Positions 1 to 13,022 of a stretch of 59,193 nucleotides of DNA are shown piece after piece. Position 1 is the first letter of the stretch, and every line of letters starts with the position of its first letter. A model generated the notes under the pieces. It was not told where the DNA came from. It did not search any database and was given only the letters and a program-made list of their open reading frames with translations. The stretch lies in the NCBI GenBank assembly GCA_001579985.1, contig LRSR01013174.1:1-59193 (forward strand), given 5' to 3'. The position numbers and the translations under genes were made by a program. The DNA is from Hypsibius dujardini. Lineage: Eukaryota > Tardigrada > Eutardigrada > Parachela > Hypsibiidae.

Positions 1-1700
1 ATACAATATATATATACACAATATATATATATACTTCTGTATAAATTATTTTGTCAGTTCTTTATGTCGAATGAGAGTGAGCTCATATATATTGTCAGTT
101 CATTTGTGTTGGCTTTTTCTTGGCTTCTTTGTGGCTACCTTTAGTGCCTTATGATAAGGGTCAGCCGAACGAATGATCCAAAGACCGGCATTTGACATAA
201 GGATTTTCGAAAGAAATCATCTAACGGGTAGAAAGCCGTGAGAAAGTGTCACGAATAAAAGTCAGCTTGTTAAGCGGTAAATCAACCTAAAAACGATTTC
301 TTCTTTGGGAAGCAAAAAACAGACCGACCGACCGACCCAACCGGAAAGTGACACCCAAGTATATGTTCGCTTCACTTCGTCAAGTGTCAAGTCTTCGCTG
401 GTTCTTGGCGAGCTTGCTGTCGCTGCACGTGTATAGTGGTCTGCAGTACGACATGGCTCATCCCGAGACTTGGTTTCGGGGGGACGTGTCGTTACGTAAA
501 CTGTGTACATGAATATGAGCCACTCTCTTGTCCGCCAGGACTCGGTCGGGGTATACATGTCGGAGATGTCATTCATCAGCCGTCGGGCCGCTGATTAATT
601 TCCCCGTCCTCTCCCCAAAGAGGCTTCAGTTTAGCCTCTCTCTCCTTCTCACTCTCTCCCCTCTGTGACGCGGCGGGCGCTGTTTGCGAGAGACTTTGAC
701 GACTTGCTTGCTCCCCCTTCATTTTTTACTGATGGATGCACCACCATGAAACGTCCGTTCCTCTCCAAGAGGCTTCCAACCAACCGTCGGTCTTTTCCAG
801 TCTCACATCAACCATCGACTTTTTGACTCTGTGTCCCCCATTAAAAAACTCTAACACGTACACACAGACACACACACAGACACACACAGACACACACACA
901 CATGTTCATCTTTCACTTTTAAACCGCCGACCGACGATCGCGACCGACTTGGCGGCGGCATCTTCTATCAATTTAGTTGTCCTGTGTTTGTTATTGCTGC
1001 TGCTCTCCAGTTTTGCTGCATAAGTAATTTCCACAAGCACACCCGGCATTTTACGATCTCTCGCATCTCCAGTGTAATGGGAAGCACTTGGCTTATATGA
1101 GCACCTGCAATATTTATATTTTATATATACTGTATATAAATTATTTTTATATATACTGTATATATATTATTTTTATATATACTATATATATTATATATAT
1201 TTATATGTAAGTACTCAATTTCGGACGGTCCGCCGTAGAACATGTGCTTTCATGCATACTGTCGTTCAATGTCGCATGTGTTCTGGTTCCGGTCATACTA
1301 TATTTATTCGTATTTATAATTGCACGGTTTGTGACTATATATAACTATAATAAGCAACTATAAATTTTATAAAGTAACTATATATACATTTTTGTGCAAT
1401 TTTTATGTTAAGGCAAGTGCTCAGACATCTTCCTGCCATTTGCTTTGCTTCCCTGGAAACTCCGTTCCTATAGGACGAGTAATATGTTCCATCAATCGTA
1501 TTTCCGGCAAGTCGTTCCTTCCACTAATTCCGCTCGCTTCACTTTTTCGATTGATTTTTTTTAACTTCCTTCTTTTCAGTTGAGGGCAGACTATTATCTA
1601 TTCCACGAATGAAAGACGACTTCAATTTGCTCTCTTTTCAGCCAGATGCCAAATCCATTCCTCTTTGCGGGCGGAAAACCCATCCCGTTTTATTGCTACA

Positions 1701-1760
1701 CACCATCCTGACATAGTGTACGGTACCACCCACCATCCTGACATAGTGTACGGTACCACC
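1701..1760. repeat. 30-bp direct tandem duplication
   Basis: Two perfect adjacent copies of a 30-bp unit that starts CACCATCCTGACATAGTGTA. It is non-coding and lies upstream of the receptor gene. Confidence 0.9.
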
Positions 1761-1860
1761 CACCGGCTAAACGGACTCTTATCATTTCGTCCGACTTGCG
1801 CTAATTTCATTTCATCCCCCCAGTACGAACGAGAGTGAGCACTTTTTGCGCGGATGTGAC

Positions 1861-1900
1861 ATGTGTGTGTATGTGTGTATGTGTGTGTGTGTGTGTGTGT
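1861..1900. repeat. TG dinucleotide microsatellite
   Basis: Nearly uninterrupted TG repeats with two A interruptions. Confidence 0.9.
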
Positions 1901-2065
1901 GGAATACAGAAGAGCTTGTTATTCTTTGCAACTTTAAAGTGGCAAGACCTCATGGCGGGATGCAGGGACTCATGTTAAAGTACCAGCCCGCTTGGTGCAC
2001 TATGTGCAATTACTCTGCGTGAGCCTTGTCGCCGGTTAAATTGGCTCCTCCGGTGTTCTCCCATC

Positions 2066-4017
2066 ATGCCGACCAAGTGCTTGCCCGCTGTCAAATGGAG
2101 TTTATTTATTATTCTTGGAGGATTATTGATGGTGATGAGGGCAGTGTCGGCGCTCCCGGACACCGCCGCAGTTGGTAAGTTTACATTGTGCCAAGTGCGC
2201 ACTGCACAGTTTGTGCGCCTCGACTGACTGTGCATTGCGCATTCTTATGCTTGCTAATAGCTTATTTCATCTTGTCCTTCACAGTTGGCCTCTTCGACGA
2301 TACCAATTCCGATTTGAAATACGTTTTCGACTACGCCATCAGTAGGGTGAATGATGATGACCGTCTGCGTATATCCGGAACGCGGTTGGACGGCAAAAAG
2401 CATGATGTCCCCAGCCTGGATTCTTTCCGAGCATCAAAACAGGGTTTGTTACTCATTGAGTACTGCTGTTGATTGATGGATTGGTTTCGAGCATCAAAAC
2501 AGGGTTTGTTACTCATTGACTACTGCTGTTGATTGATGGATTGGTTTCGAGCATCAAAACAGGGTTTGTTACTCATTGAGTACTGCTGTTGATTGATGGA
2601 TTCTTTCCGAGCATCAAAACAGGGTTTGTTACTCATTGAGTACTGCTGTTGATTGATGGATTGGCGCTGTTGAGGTTTTACCACTTTGTCCTACTATTTG
2701 ATTGATGAATTCATTAAACTTGAAGTTGCTAATTTGTTGCTGTGGTTGATTGATTGATTAGGAGAAAGTGCGCCGAATTTTGTTTTCTTCTCTTTGAATA
2801 GTTTGAGCGATTCCCGTTTCGTTGTAACGTAAATGTTATCTTCTTCCTATCAGTATGCCGTATTTTGCACGAACAAGTGCTGGCGGTGCTGGGCCCTCAG
2901 GACGTCTTTGCCGCGCACAACATCCAATCGATCTGCGGAGCTCTGCAAATTCCCCACATTGAGGCGCGCTGGGACTTTCGCCTGCGACCGCCTAATGAGA
3001 GCTTATCCATCAATGTCTACCCTGATTACCGGGCGCTGAGCAAGGCCTATCACGACATCGTCAAACTGTGGCAATGGAATAGCTTTACCGTCCTATATGA
3101 GACAAATGAGGGTCAGTGTGGCTTGTGGGAACATGTTTAAAACCAAAATGATTGGACTGTTAGAGAAATCTCTATAAACATCTATAACATCTATAAACAT
3201 CTATAAACATCTATAAAGGTCGCCGACTATATGGTGGCTCATCTGTTTTTGATTAATTTGCGACAGAGTGCCCCCTGCCACCCGGTGGCCTATTCCAGAG
3301 CCCTTCCCTCATACTCGTACCCGCTACTTGCATTTGTATAGTTGATAAGTAACTAATTGCAAATGTATTTCGATTTTCTTAAAATACTTGAGACTTTGAG
3401 TGTCTGAAAATATTGTTACTGCGCGCCTGCATTCATTTCCAGCAATCAACATTAGCAGTCACCAATCAGCAACAGACTATTTGACAAGGGATTGGACAAC
3501 GCGACTTGGTTTATGTAAATTTCTTTCTTCTATTTTAGGGATCATAAAACTGCAGGAGCTTTTGAAAGGCGCCACAAAGATGCGCATTTCGCTGCGCCAG
3601 CTGAAAGGGCCGGATTACCATGGTGAGTCCCTCCCGTGCAAGTGCTGTCGTCCCTGTGCAGACTTCCTCTGTCGGTTCGAGAGCGGGATTCGATTTTCTT
3701 TCGTTTACTTAGATGTCTTGAAAGATGTGCGGGCCAGCGGCGAGTCCCACATCATCCTCGATTGCGCGGCGCACAAAGTACCGGATATCCTCCGACAAGC
3801 ACAGCAGCTGAAACTGACATCGCCCTATTATCAATATTTGCTGACCACACTGGTTAGTCCTCATAGCTTTTTTGTTTCATTTGTTTATTTGATTAGTTCT
3901 TGATATATCTTTTTCCGCGTAATGGATGGATTCAAGGAATTGTTTATTTTTGTTACGATTGTGTGAGCGTGACCGTGACCCAGTCATTATAGTTGTCTGT
4001 CTGTCTGTCTGTCTGTT

Positions 4018-4052
<35 letters not shown>

Positions 4053-6877
4053 TTGCCTGTTTGTCTGTCTGTATGTCTGTCTGTCTGTCCGTCTGTCTGT
4101 CTGTCCGTCTGTTGGTCTGTCTGTCTGTCTGTCTATCTGTATGTTTATCTGTATGTCTGCATTTCTGTCTGCCTGGCTGGTTATCTAGCGGTTTGTCTGT
4201 CTCTCTGTCTGTCTGTATGTCTGTCCGTCCGTCTGCCGCCTGCCTGCTTGTCTCTTGTTTGCTTTGTAGTACCAGTACTCATCTGTTTACTTACTGTCAA
4301 TATTTATGGATCAAGTTCGTTGATGGAATATTGTAAAGCCTTTCTTGCTAGATCCCTTGGCTTTTTCTGCCTTCTGCACATTATTTCTGTATTGACTTAG
4401 CGTCATTCTAAATTGCTTGCGCTTTCCCTTATGCAGGATATTCACACCATCGATTTGTCTGCTTTCATCCACGATCACACAAACATCACCGCGTTCCGGC
4501 TGATTGATCCGAATCAGGCGAACGTCAGAAATGCCGCTCGTGGATGGACGTATGCTAAAATAACTCCCGGCAGTGTGGCTACAGTGCCCGATGAACTCGT
4601 TATTACGGTGAGCCATTAAAGTTGAGGATGTCTCCAAAGATGGAAGCTCTTTTTAACGACCCCATCCAGCGTGTGAAATGGTTCATGACTTATTGTACTT
4701 CACTACATCTACGCACCCTTCTCTGCCGTATTTTCGTTTGGCCTTATTTTTTATTTTATTTTTCTGCAGACAGAACAGGCGTTGTTTTATGATGGCGTGA
4801 TGATTCTTGCCAAAGCGCTCAGAAATTCGGACGTGTCCGACCTACATCCAGTTCGAGTTAGCTGCGAAGACGACCTCAGCTGGGCACAAGGCCGCAGTCT
4901 CATTGACCAGATCGCCCAGACGGAACTTCGTGGGTTGTCTGGTCGGCTGAAGTTCGACGAAAACCGGACCAGAACCGATTTCCATTTGGATATTGTTCAG
5001 ATTTTGGCTAATGGCCCTCAAGAGGTTAATACCAGTAGTCGTACACACGTGGCCAGATTACGGGGTGGCAGAGTTCAAGCCATTCTTAAGCTAGGCGCAA
5101 GCAAAAGTGGTTGGCCCGAGTTTGAGCAAACACCTAGTATTGTGGCCATGTGTGTACAGCACACTGTGTCGTATGTTTTGAAGAAGCAGAACATAACGCT
5201 TTGCATCTGTAATACAGATTTCAATGTCCAACCGATTGATGTTCCATGTGTTTGTCTTTCCAGGTCGGCACCTGGAATATAACTCACGGGGCCTTGATTA
5301 CTTGGAACTATACGGAGCACGTTATGCGGGTGGCGGCTTCCATTCGCAACCGGACTTTGCGAGCCATCACGGTGATTGAGGAACCATATGTCATGCTGAA
5401 GGAAGACTTTCTCCATCGTATTGGCAATGACCGATACGAGGTATGCGATTTGAGCATGTGAAATTATCGGTGTACTTAAGTGCAGCTATGCAGACAAGTC
5501 ACGATGGCAGATGAACTTGGGAGGAATAACTGCGACTGTAGGAAAACCTTTCGACTTTCTCTTGGGCAGGGCTACGCGGTGGAATTGATGGACATGATTG
5601 CCCTGGAAGTGGGATTCAATTACACGCTGGAGCATAAAGATATGTCACACGGCATCCCCGATCCCAAGACGCAGGAGTGGAGCGGTCTCATACGAGAGCT
5701 GATTGACAAGCGCGCGGACCTTGCGGTGGGCGGCATTACGATCAGCTACAATCGCGAGCAAGTGGTGGACTTCACCAAGCCCTTCATGGTAAGCGCACGG
5801 GTGGTATGTGTTGCATCTTATGTTCATCGGAAAACCGAAAATGGGCATATAAATTAGGCAATGTCGTGTTGTAGCCTGAATGTAGTCAAAACAGTTCACT
5901 TCCTTCATCTTTCTTTCTTCTCCTTGTTCAATGCAGTGATCGCTCAGTTTTAACCGCTCTTTTCTATTGTAGCATTTGGGTATCAGCATTCTGTACCGGA
6001 AGCCTGATAAGAAGCCGCCGGACTTGTTTTCCTTCCTGCACCCTCTCAGTCCCGACGTCTGGATGTATATGGTGACCGCCTACGTTGCTGTTTCCATCAC
6101 CATTTTCGTGCTTGCGCGATTCAGCCCGTACGAATGGTACAACCCGCATCCCTGCAATGAAGACGGTGATGTTGTGGAGAATCAGTTCACGATTTGCAAT
6201 TCGCTCTGGTTTACTGTGGTAGGTCATGAAGCCCGGCAGACGGACCATTCATACGCCCTAGACTTATCGTCTTCCGCTGTGTTTTCTTCCTTTGCAGGGA
6301 TCGCTAATGCAACAAGGCTCAGACATTGCACCGCGGGCCGTATCAACGCGGGTTGCCGCTGGCTGCTGGTGGTTTTTTACACTGGTGGGTATTCTTTTGA
6401 ATGGCGATTTTGTCATTCGGACCATGTCTCTCGTTTGCCGGAGACAGTCGAAAATCCGGCTTGACTCCATGTGCTTGCAGATAATGATCAGCAGCTACAC
6501 AGCCAATCTGGCGGCTTTCCTCACTGTTGAGCGCATGAAGCTGCCGATCGAGAGCGCCGAAGACCTTTCCAAGCAGACGGAGATCAAATACGGTTGCTAC
6601 TACGGCGGTGCCACGTACAACTTCTTCAAAGACTCCAAACTGCCCATCTATAAACGGATGTGGGAGTTTATGAGCCAAGATCAGGCGAACTTTGTGAAGA
6701 CTGGCAAGGCGGGAATCAACCGGGTCAAGACAGAAAAATACGCCTATCTCATGGAGACGCCCTCGTTGGAGTACACCATCTACCGGGACTGTGATTTGAC
6801 GCAGATTGGCAGCTTGCTGGACTCGAAAGGTTTCGGGATTGCTACACCGCAAAGTAAGTCTGTCTGTCTGTCTGTCC

Positions 6878-6923
<46 letters not shown>

Positions 6924-7509
6924 CTGTCCGCTTATTTATTGTGGTGGTCTTTGGACCAATGACTAAAACAGTGTTTCGATGCAGATTCCCCGTACCGTGA
7001 TGAAATTTCCAAAGCAATTCTTAAGCTGCAAGAGAGCAGCGAGCTGCAGGTGCTCAAGGATCGCTGGTGGAAGGAGAAAAATATTAAGAACGGCGAGAAA
7101 TGTGAAGTCTCCAAGCCGCAGGATCAAGCTAGTGAGCTCGGCCTTGCCAACGTTGGTGGTGTCTTCGTGATCCTTCTTGCCGGACTCGCGCTCTCCTTTG
7201 CCGTTGCCATTCTGGAGTTTGTATGGAAAGCTCGTAAAAGTGCTTCAAACTTCCGGGTACGTCATGTGCTGCTCATTTATTTCCAGGTTGTTAGAGTAAA
7301 GCAACATTATGGGACTGTTTTTTGTCTGTTGTCTGCAGGAGCCAGTATCAACGGAGATGCTTCGAGCCCTTCGTTTCGCAGTCCGTCTGCATGGGTCTTC
7401 CAAGAAACCAGTGGTGCGTCCGTCTCAGGACACACTGGAACATCCATCCAATTATGAAGCTTCCAATTCGACCACTGTACCTTTGGGAAAGGGGAAATAC
7501 CTCATGTGA
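2066..7509 (+). CDS. GRIK: Kainate-type ionotropic glutamate receptor subunit
   Basis: Glutamate-gated cation channel subunit of the synaptic plasma membrane. Fourteen exons join in phase to 906 aa, close to vertebrate GRIK2 (about 908): 2066-2174, 2285-2443, 2854-3111, 3539-3622, 3713-3852, 4437-4607, 4770-5024, 5264-5440, 5570-5788, 5973-6218, 6298-6384, 6481-6853, 6985-7256, 7339-7509. The start gives a signal peptide (hydrophobic [12 protein letters not shown]). An amino-terminal domain is followed by S1 with the Arg of SYNRE, M1 near residue 555, a pore loop LMQQGSD with Gln at the Q/R site, the gate motif [16 protein letters not shown]2 with GGAT and the ligand Glu in LMETPSLEY, then M4. 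The usual S1 Pro of the ligand loop is Gly and the following Ala is Thr (AVGGITIS). Protostome kainate receptors often vary here. The intron after exon 2 starts inside a tandem repeat, and other introns hold TGTC repeats. Confidence 0.95.
2419..2658. repeat. 60-bp tandem repeat (4 copies) spanning an exon end and its splice donor
   Basis: Four adjacent, nearly identical 60-bp units. Each contains the last 23-25 coding bases of receptor exon 2, the donor (CAGG followed by GTTTGT) and about 36 bases of intron. Candidate donors therefore lie at 2444, 2504, 2564 and 2624. Only the first keeps the frame: read-through meets a stop after GLLLIEYCC. Units 2 and 3 differ from units 1 and 4 at a few bases (GGTTTCGAG against CTTTCCGAG). 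Confidence 0.95.
3140..3330 (+). repeat. Dispersed repeat, copy 1 (ATGATTGGAC...CCCTTCCCTC)
   Basis: Intronic. It shares blocks with 10528-10694 and, inverted, with 25100-25480: ATGATTGGACNGTT, a CTATAAAGGTCGC-like block, TGCCCCCTGCCACCCGGTGG and CCATTCCAGAGCCCTTCCCT. This copy also has an internal CATCTATAAA array at 3171-3217. It is of transposon-like origin by inference. No coding capacity is seen. Confidence 0.75.
3990..4245. repeat. TGTC tetranucleotide microsatellite in a receptor intron
   Basis: Long imperfect (TGTC)n array between receptor exons 5 and 6. It gives spurious open frames of Val-Cys-Leu-Ser repeats, which are not coding. Confidence 0.95.
6854..6933. repeat. TCTG microsatellite that begins at a splice donor
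   Basis: The donor GTAAGTCTG at the end of receptor exon 12 runs directly into (TCTG)n, so the array starts at intron position 6. Confidence 0.9.
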
Positions 7510-8092
7510 TAACTAATCTTTTGGCATTGTAAAATAGTCAGAAAATGGAGTACACCTCTGGCCAGAAAAATTGAGATGCTCGATTTGTCAAGAGGCATTT
7601 TGTTACCACAAGGCTTTGATTTGAGGCGGAAATAGTTGACCACATGTGAAATCTGTTGTCCAAATGCGCAATAAAGTCTTGTGGCCAACTATTTCCGCCT
7701 CAAATCAGAGCACTTTCATCTAGCCTGTAACCTTGTGGTAGTAAATTGCCTTTTGACAAATCGAGCGTCCCGATTTTTCTGAACAAAGGTGTTTAGAATT
7801 TTGCACGCCGATAGTGGTATGTTGTCAAATTGTTGACCTGTACCATTCCTGGCCCCATCATTTTTGTCTGAACCATTAGGGAGAATATAAAAAATTCGGA
7901 AGGCAAACAACTGTAATTTTTCATCGATTTTCTTCAAATTACAGTGCACAATTCACAGCAAAAGCTTCTGGAATTCGTCATTGTATTGAGGAAAGAGACT
8001 TATTCATGCTCAATGTAAAAGAAACTGTCGCTGTCAGACTATAACAACAAAGTGGTGAGATCGAAAAGGAATTTCGTAAAACAATTAACAAT
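7510..8092. other. Non-coding stretch between receptor and H3
   Basis: Apart from the inverted-repeat element at 7548-7800, nothing gene-like is seen. The receptor 3' untranslated region (plus strand) and the H3 3' end (minus strand) converge here. No histone-type stem-loop (GGCTCTTTTCAGAGCC-like) follows the H3 stop. Confidence 0.6.
7548..7800. mobile_element. Inverted-repeat (MITE/foldback-like) element
   Basis: About 80-100 bp arms face each other. Shared blocks in mirrored order are ACACCT, CAGAAAAAT, GCTCGATTTGTCAA, TACCACAAGG and GATTTGAGGCGGAAATAGTT. The two arms meet near 7655-7680. There is no reading frame for a transposase. It follows the receptor stop, so it may lie in the 3' untranslated region. 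Confidence 0.8.
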
Positions 8093-9641
<1,549 letters not shown>

Positions 9642-10527
9642 ATTGTTTTATTTGTTTTGACTTGTTAACTCAGTCCTAGTTAGTAGTTCATTCTCACTGT
9701 TACGTTCGAGCGAGTAATTGTACATTTTTTCTTGTGGGTTACTTTTTAATGCATCAAATAGTTTTGTCACGTTGATACCTGATCATCAAATGGAAATTCG
9801 CAAGACACGTTCTTGTTGGTGGGCAAAACAAAATCAAAGCAAAGAAAGTCGTTGATTCTTATTAGCATTTGATCCATAAGCGTACAGGAGCAGTGACATT
9901 ACTTCAAGTATTTCAGTACAAGTACTTCAGTATTCTTCAACTAAGTGTCCGGAGGAGAAAATCCTCTTGCAAATGCAGCTCGGGAAAGGCAATGATCGTG
10001 ATTGATTGTTTCAAGAGTCGTACTCCAAAGTCGATCTTCCTTTTGCGTTCACTACTGGTAACTGAATTATTGCATGCTCATAAAACTGATTCGTGTAAAT
10101 TGCAGACTCTTGGAATGTAGACACCTCAAGCAGCTGCCATACATACAATTCCAGACAAGCAACATGACCAGTTCGTCCAGTCCACTGACAAAAATGAAGA
10201 CCAACGGACGGGGTCGCATGTCAAATGCACGGCAAGCCCAGCATGAAGAGGGAAGACTTCCAACTTCCTCCAAGCAGCACGACCACTATTACTGTACATT
10301 TCCGTAATTTATTACGTTGTACGTGGTGAATGGTGATTTACTAGTACGAGTACAATATAAGTAGTGTTGTTTAAATAACACTTTTGAATTTAAATAAAAT
10401 ATAATTTAAATTTAAATCTTGCCAATACATTAAATAAAATAACGTTTAAATATATTTAATTAAAACAGCCGAATTTGGTACTATTTGGTAACGCGTATCA
10501 GATTTAAAGAAAAACTGGAAACATGTT

Positions 10528-10694
10528 GAAAAAACGAAATGATTGGACAGTTGGTAAAAGCTCCCTATAGAGGTCGCTGACTAAGCAGTGACTAGACTGT
10601 TTTCGATTAATTTGCTACAAAGCGCCCCCTGCCACCCGGTGGCCCATTTCAGGGTACGGAAATGAAGTGGCCCATTCCAGAGCCCTTCCCTCAT
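10528..10694 (+). repeat. Dispersed repeat, copy 2
   Basis: Same family as 3140-3330 and 25100-25480: ATGATTGGACAGTT, CTCCCTATAGAGGTCGCTGA, TTGATTAATTTGC-like, GCCCCCTGCCACCCGGTGG and CCATTCCAGAGCCCTTCCCT. It abuts the hairpin element that follows. Confidence 0.8.
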
Positions 10695-10855
10695 ACAGTC
10701 AACGACAAGATTGAGGGTAATGGAGGGTCCGGGGGATGGGCAAAAGGGGCGGAGCAGGGGGTGAGCATTGTTCGATTGCATGAAAATCACCCCTGCTCCG
10801 CCCCTTTTGCCCATCCCCCGGACCCTCCATTACACTCAATCTGGTCGTTGACTGT
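10695..10855. mobile_element. GC-rich hairpin element, copy 1
   Basis: Nearly perfect inverted repeat with arms of about 70 bp (ACAGTCAACGACAAGATTGAG outermost, then GGAGGGTCCGGGG and AAAAGGGGCGGAGCAGGGG) and a short loop. A second copy lies at 50836-51064. It looks like a non-autonomous MITE or foldback element with no coding capacity. Confidence 0.85.
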
Positions 10856-11741
10856 ATTAGCTAGCAATAAACAATTTCTACAGTAAAAGTCTTACAGATG
10901 CTAGCTTACTACAGTAGTTGTTAAATCGAAATAGACTGTACTATGGTTTGGGTCAAAGAATATCTATGTCGACCATAAAGAAAAAGATTATTATTGTACT
11001 GTATATTGTATTTTCTCTTTGGGCCGCCACAACAGAACGTGTGCAAATTGCGCACTGGTAAAAAACGCGGCACGCAAACTCGAGCAGTGATTGGCCCACT
11101 CAGTGGTGACGTCATGCTTTCAGGAAAACCCGCATAAAACGTATCACAACTTTTATAATGGTATGCCAAAAATTACCGATCACTGCCCATAAAAAATTTC
11201 ACACTTTTTTGCACATTTAACAATAGTCAAAATGCAAAAAATGCTTATGGGCTTAATTGGTGAAAATATATTCTGGAACGGGAAACTCAAAAACGGTCAC
11301 GGACAGCCAACACAACAAACCTGCTCTAATTGGTTTAAAAGTCCTGTTCGCACGCCCTTTTAAAGTGAATCCCGCCCACGTCGTGCTTGAAAACCGTGCA
11401 TGTGGTTCTTTCGCTCTCACGGCCTTGGCGAAATTCGTAAAATTCACAACGCTTTCTCCTTGAACTTTCCGCACTTCGGCGATTTTTTTCCCGCAACAGA
11501 TTTTTATTTTCTAACTCGTGTTGCCATTTTTTCCTCCCATTCTCGAGCTTAAGCTGTTACGTATTTTTTCCTCATCCTCATCACACAGAAACAGGCAAGC
11601 ACCTCCAGTTGACTAAGCGCCGAAGCAATCATCAATCAAATCAAAACAAACAACCAAATCTCTGCATCTTATCTCCGCGCGTCTCGTCGAGCAGAAAAAT
11701 GGTGATGTTTCCTTCTTTTTTTGTGTTCTCAGGACGGGGAA

Positions 11742-13022
11742 ATGGGCGTTCCTCAAGCTGCCGCAGCTGCAGGCGCAAGTCCGGCGACGCTGAGCAAGAA
11801 AGCTACACCGAAGAAGAAAATTGCCGCGAGGAAGCAGCCCGCTGCCGCGGGAGAAGCAGCAGGCGGCAAGAGCAACAAGTTGGTCTCAGAGAATCCCAAG
11901 ACCATCGAAATGATCAAAACTGCGCTGAACAGTCTGGCAGAGAAAAAGGGATCGTCGCGCCAGAAGATCATCGCCTACCTTATTGAGCACTTCGACTTGG
12001 GTGTCCCGGAGGATAAGCGAATGCAGGCGCGCATTAAGAAAGCCTTGACGCTCGGAGTGGCATCGGGGGCTCTGAAGCAGGTGTCTGGAAAAGGCGCTTC
12101 GGGATCATTTCAGGTAAAAATGATTTTATTTGTACATTTCGTAACTGAAGTGGCATTGCTCGTAGTCGCTTGATTGAATGATTCCTCTATCCTATTCAGT
12201 TTCAGCTGATTGTTCAAACTGTTCCTCACTGGCTTAGCCTTTAGCAGTCAATAGTTGATTTCATGTTATTAATACACTTTGGAAACTGGAATAGAAGTCT
12301 TGTTGTAAAGTGATCGATTTTTAGTGTAAACTCGTTGGTAGCAGACGTTCGTACGTGCTGATTGATCAATCGATCTAAAAATCTCGCAACCTTTCTAGCT
12401 GAAGTTTGGGGTTTTTTCCACAGAATTAATTAATTCTGTTGCTTGCATTTGAAACATACTGATGCCGCTTTATCGTTTGAAGGTCAACGGCCAGGCCAAG
12501 TCAGCTGCAGTAAAGGCCGCCGGATCCAAGAAGACGTCCACTCAAACCCCCAAGAAGACTGCGTCCCCGTCGAAGCCCCTCAAACCGGCTGCTGCTGCAC
12601 CTGCCAAGAAGTCTGCTCCCGCTCCCAAGAAGACAGCCAACCCACACAAGCCGATCGCCCCAGCCGCCAGGGCGGCGGTGAAGTCTGCTCCGGCCGCTGT
12701 CGCGACCACTAAAGTGACAAAGCGTCCTGCACCGAAGGCCGCAACGACCAAACCCGCTGCTGTGAAGAAGGAAGGCGTCACCAAGAAGAAGGCTGCATCC
12801 AAAGCCCCAGCCAAGGCGGCGGTCCAAAAGGAGTCCGAGAAGCCCAAGCCCGTTGCTCAGAAGGAGCCTGTTCCGAAGTCTAAACCCGCGGTCGGCGCTC
12901 AGCCGGCCAAATCTGTGGCGCGTTCATCTCCCAAGAAGCGTGGATCCACTGCTGCCGCAAAGTCCAAGACATCACCCAAAAAGGCCGCCACGCCCAAAAC
13001 CAAGAAGGTGGCCCGAAAGTAA
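11742..13022 (+). CDS. H1: Linker histone H1 (one intron)
   Basis: Linker histone binding nucleosome entry and exit DNA. Exon 1 (11742-12113) codes a basic N-tail (KKATPKKKIAARK) and the winged-helix globular domain at about residues 45-124 (KTIEMIKTALNSL, GSSRQKIIAYLIEHF, RIKKALTLGVASGALKQVSG, GASGSFQ). Exon 2 (12483-13022) codes a long Lys/Ala/Pro tail with SPKK and TPKK motifs, giving 303 aa. The intron is phase 0. The start at 11742 is the first Met in frame. The ATG at 11699 is in another frame and could only be joined by a 31-base intron, which is too short. Only the first histone group has an H1. Confidence 0.9.

Larger units (their letters stand above)
1..2065. other. Non-coding region upstream of the glutamate receptor
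   Basis: No gene is supported here. The reading frames are short and lack family signatures. The stretch holds an AT dinucleotide tract at the very start, a CA-rich tract near 858-902, AT-rich repeats near 1100-1210, a 30-bp direct duplication and a TG tract. It probably includes the promoter and 5' untranslated region of the receptor gene that follows, but no clear TATA box or initiator could be assigned. Confidence 0.6.
9642..11741. other. Non-coding region between H4 and H1
   Basis: No supported gene. It contains AT-rich TTTAAAT-type sequence at about 10375-10470, a dispersed repeat and a hairpin element (listed separately), a GATTGGCCCAC CCAAT-type element and a GTGACGTCA element near 11090-11115, and probably the H1 promoter in its last 400 bases. 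No TATA box was certain. Confidence 0.55.

Noticed and set aside
736-1023. 95-codon frame with a hydrophobic end upstream of the receptor
   Set aside because: It includes a CA microsatellite (Thr/Gln/His repeats) and has no exon partners. Likely chance.
3926-4400. Open frames with long Val-Cys-Leu-Ser repeats (also near 6806-7000, 32336-32602, 34457-34700, 42110-42528, 49488-49722)
   Set aside because: They are translations of TGTC/GACA microsatellites. They lack starts in good context and fall in introns of well-supported genes.
9869-10307. Overlapping small frames between H4 and H1
   Set aside because: Short, without family features, and in a region with AT-rich and repeat sequence.
11609-11986. 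Alternative plus-strand frame overlapping H1 exon 1
   Set aside because: It is a shifted reading of the H1 coding sequence. The H1 frame gives the full globular domain.
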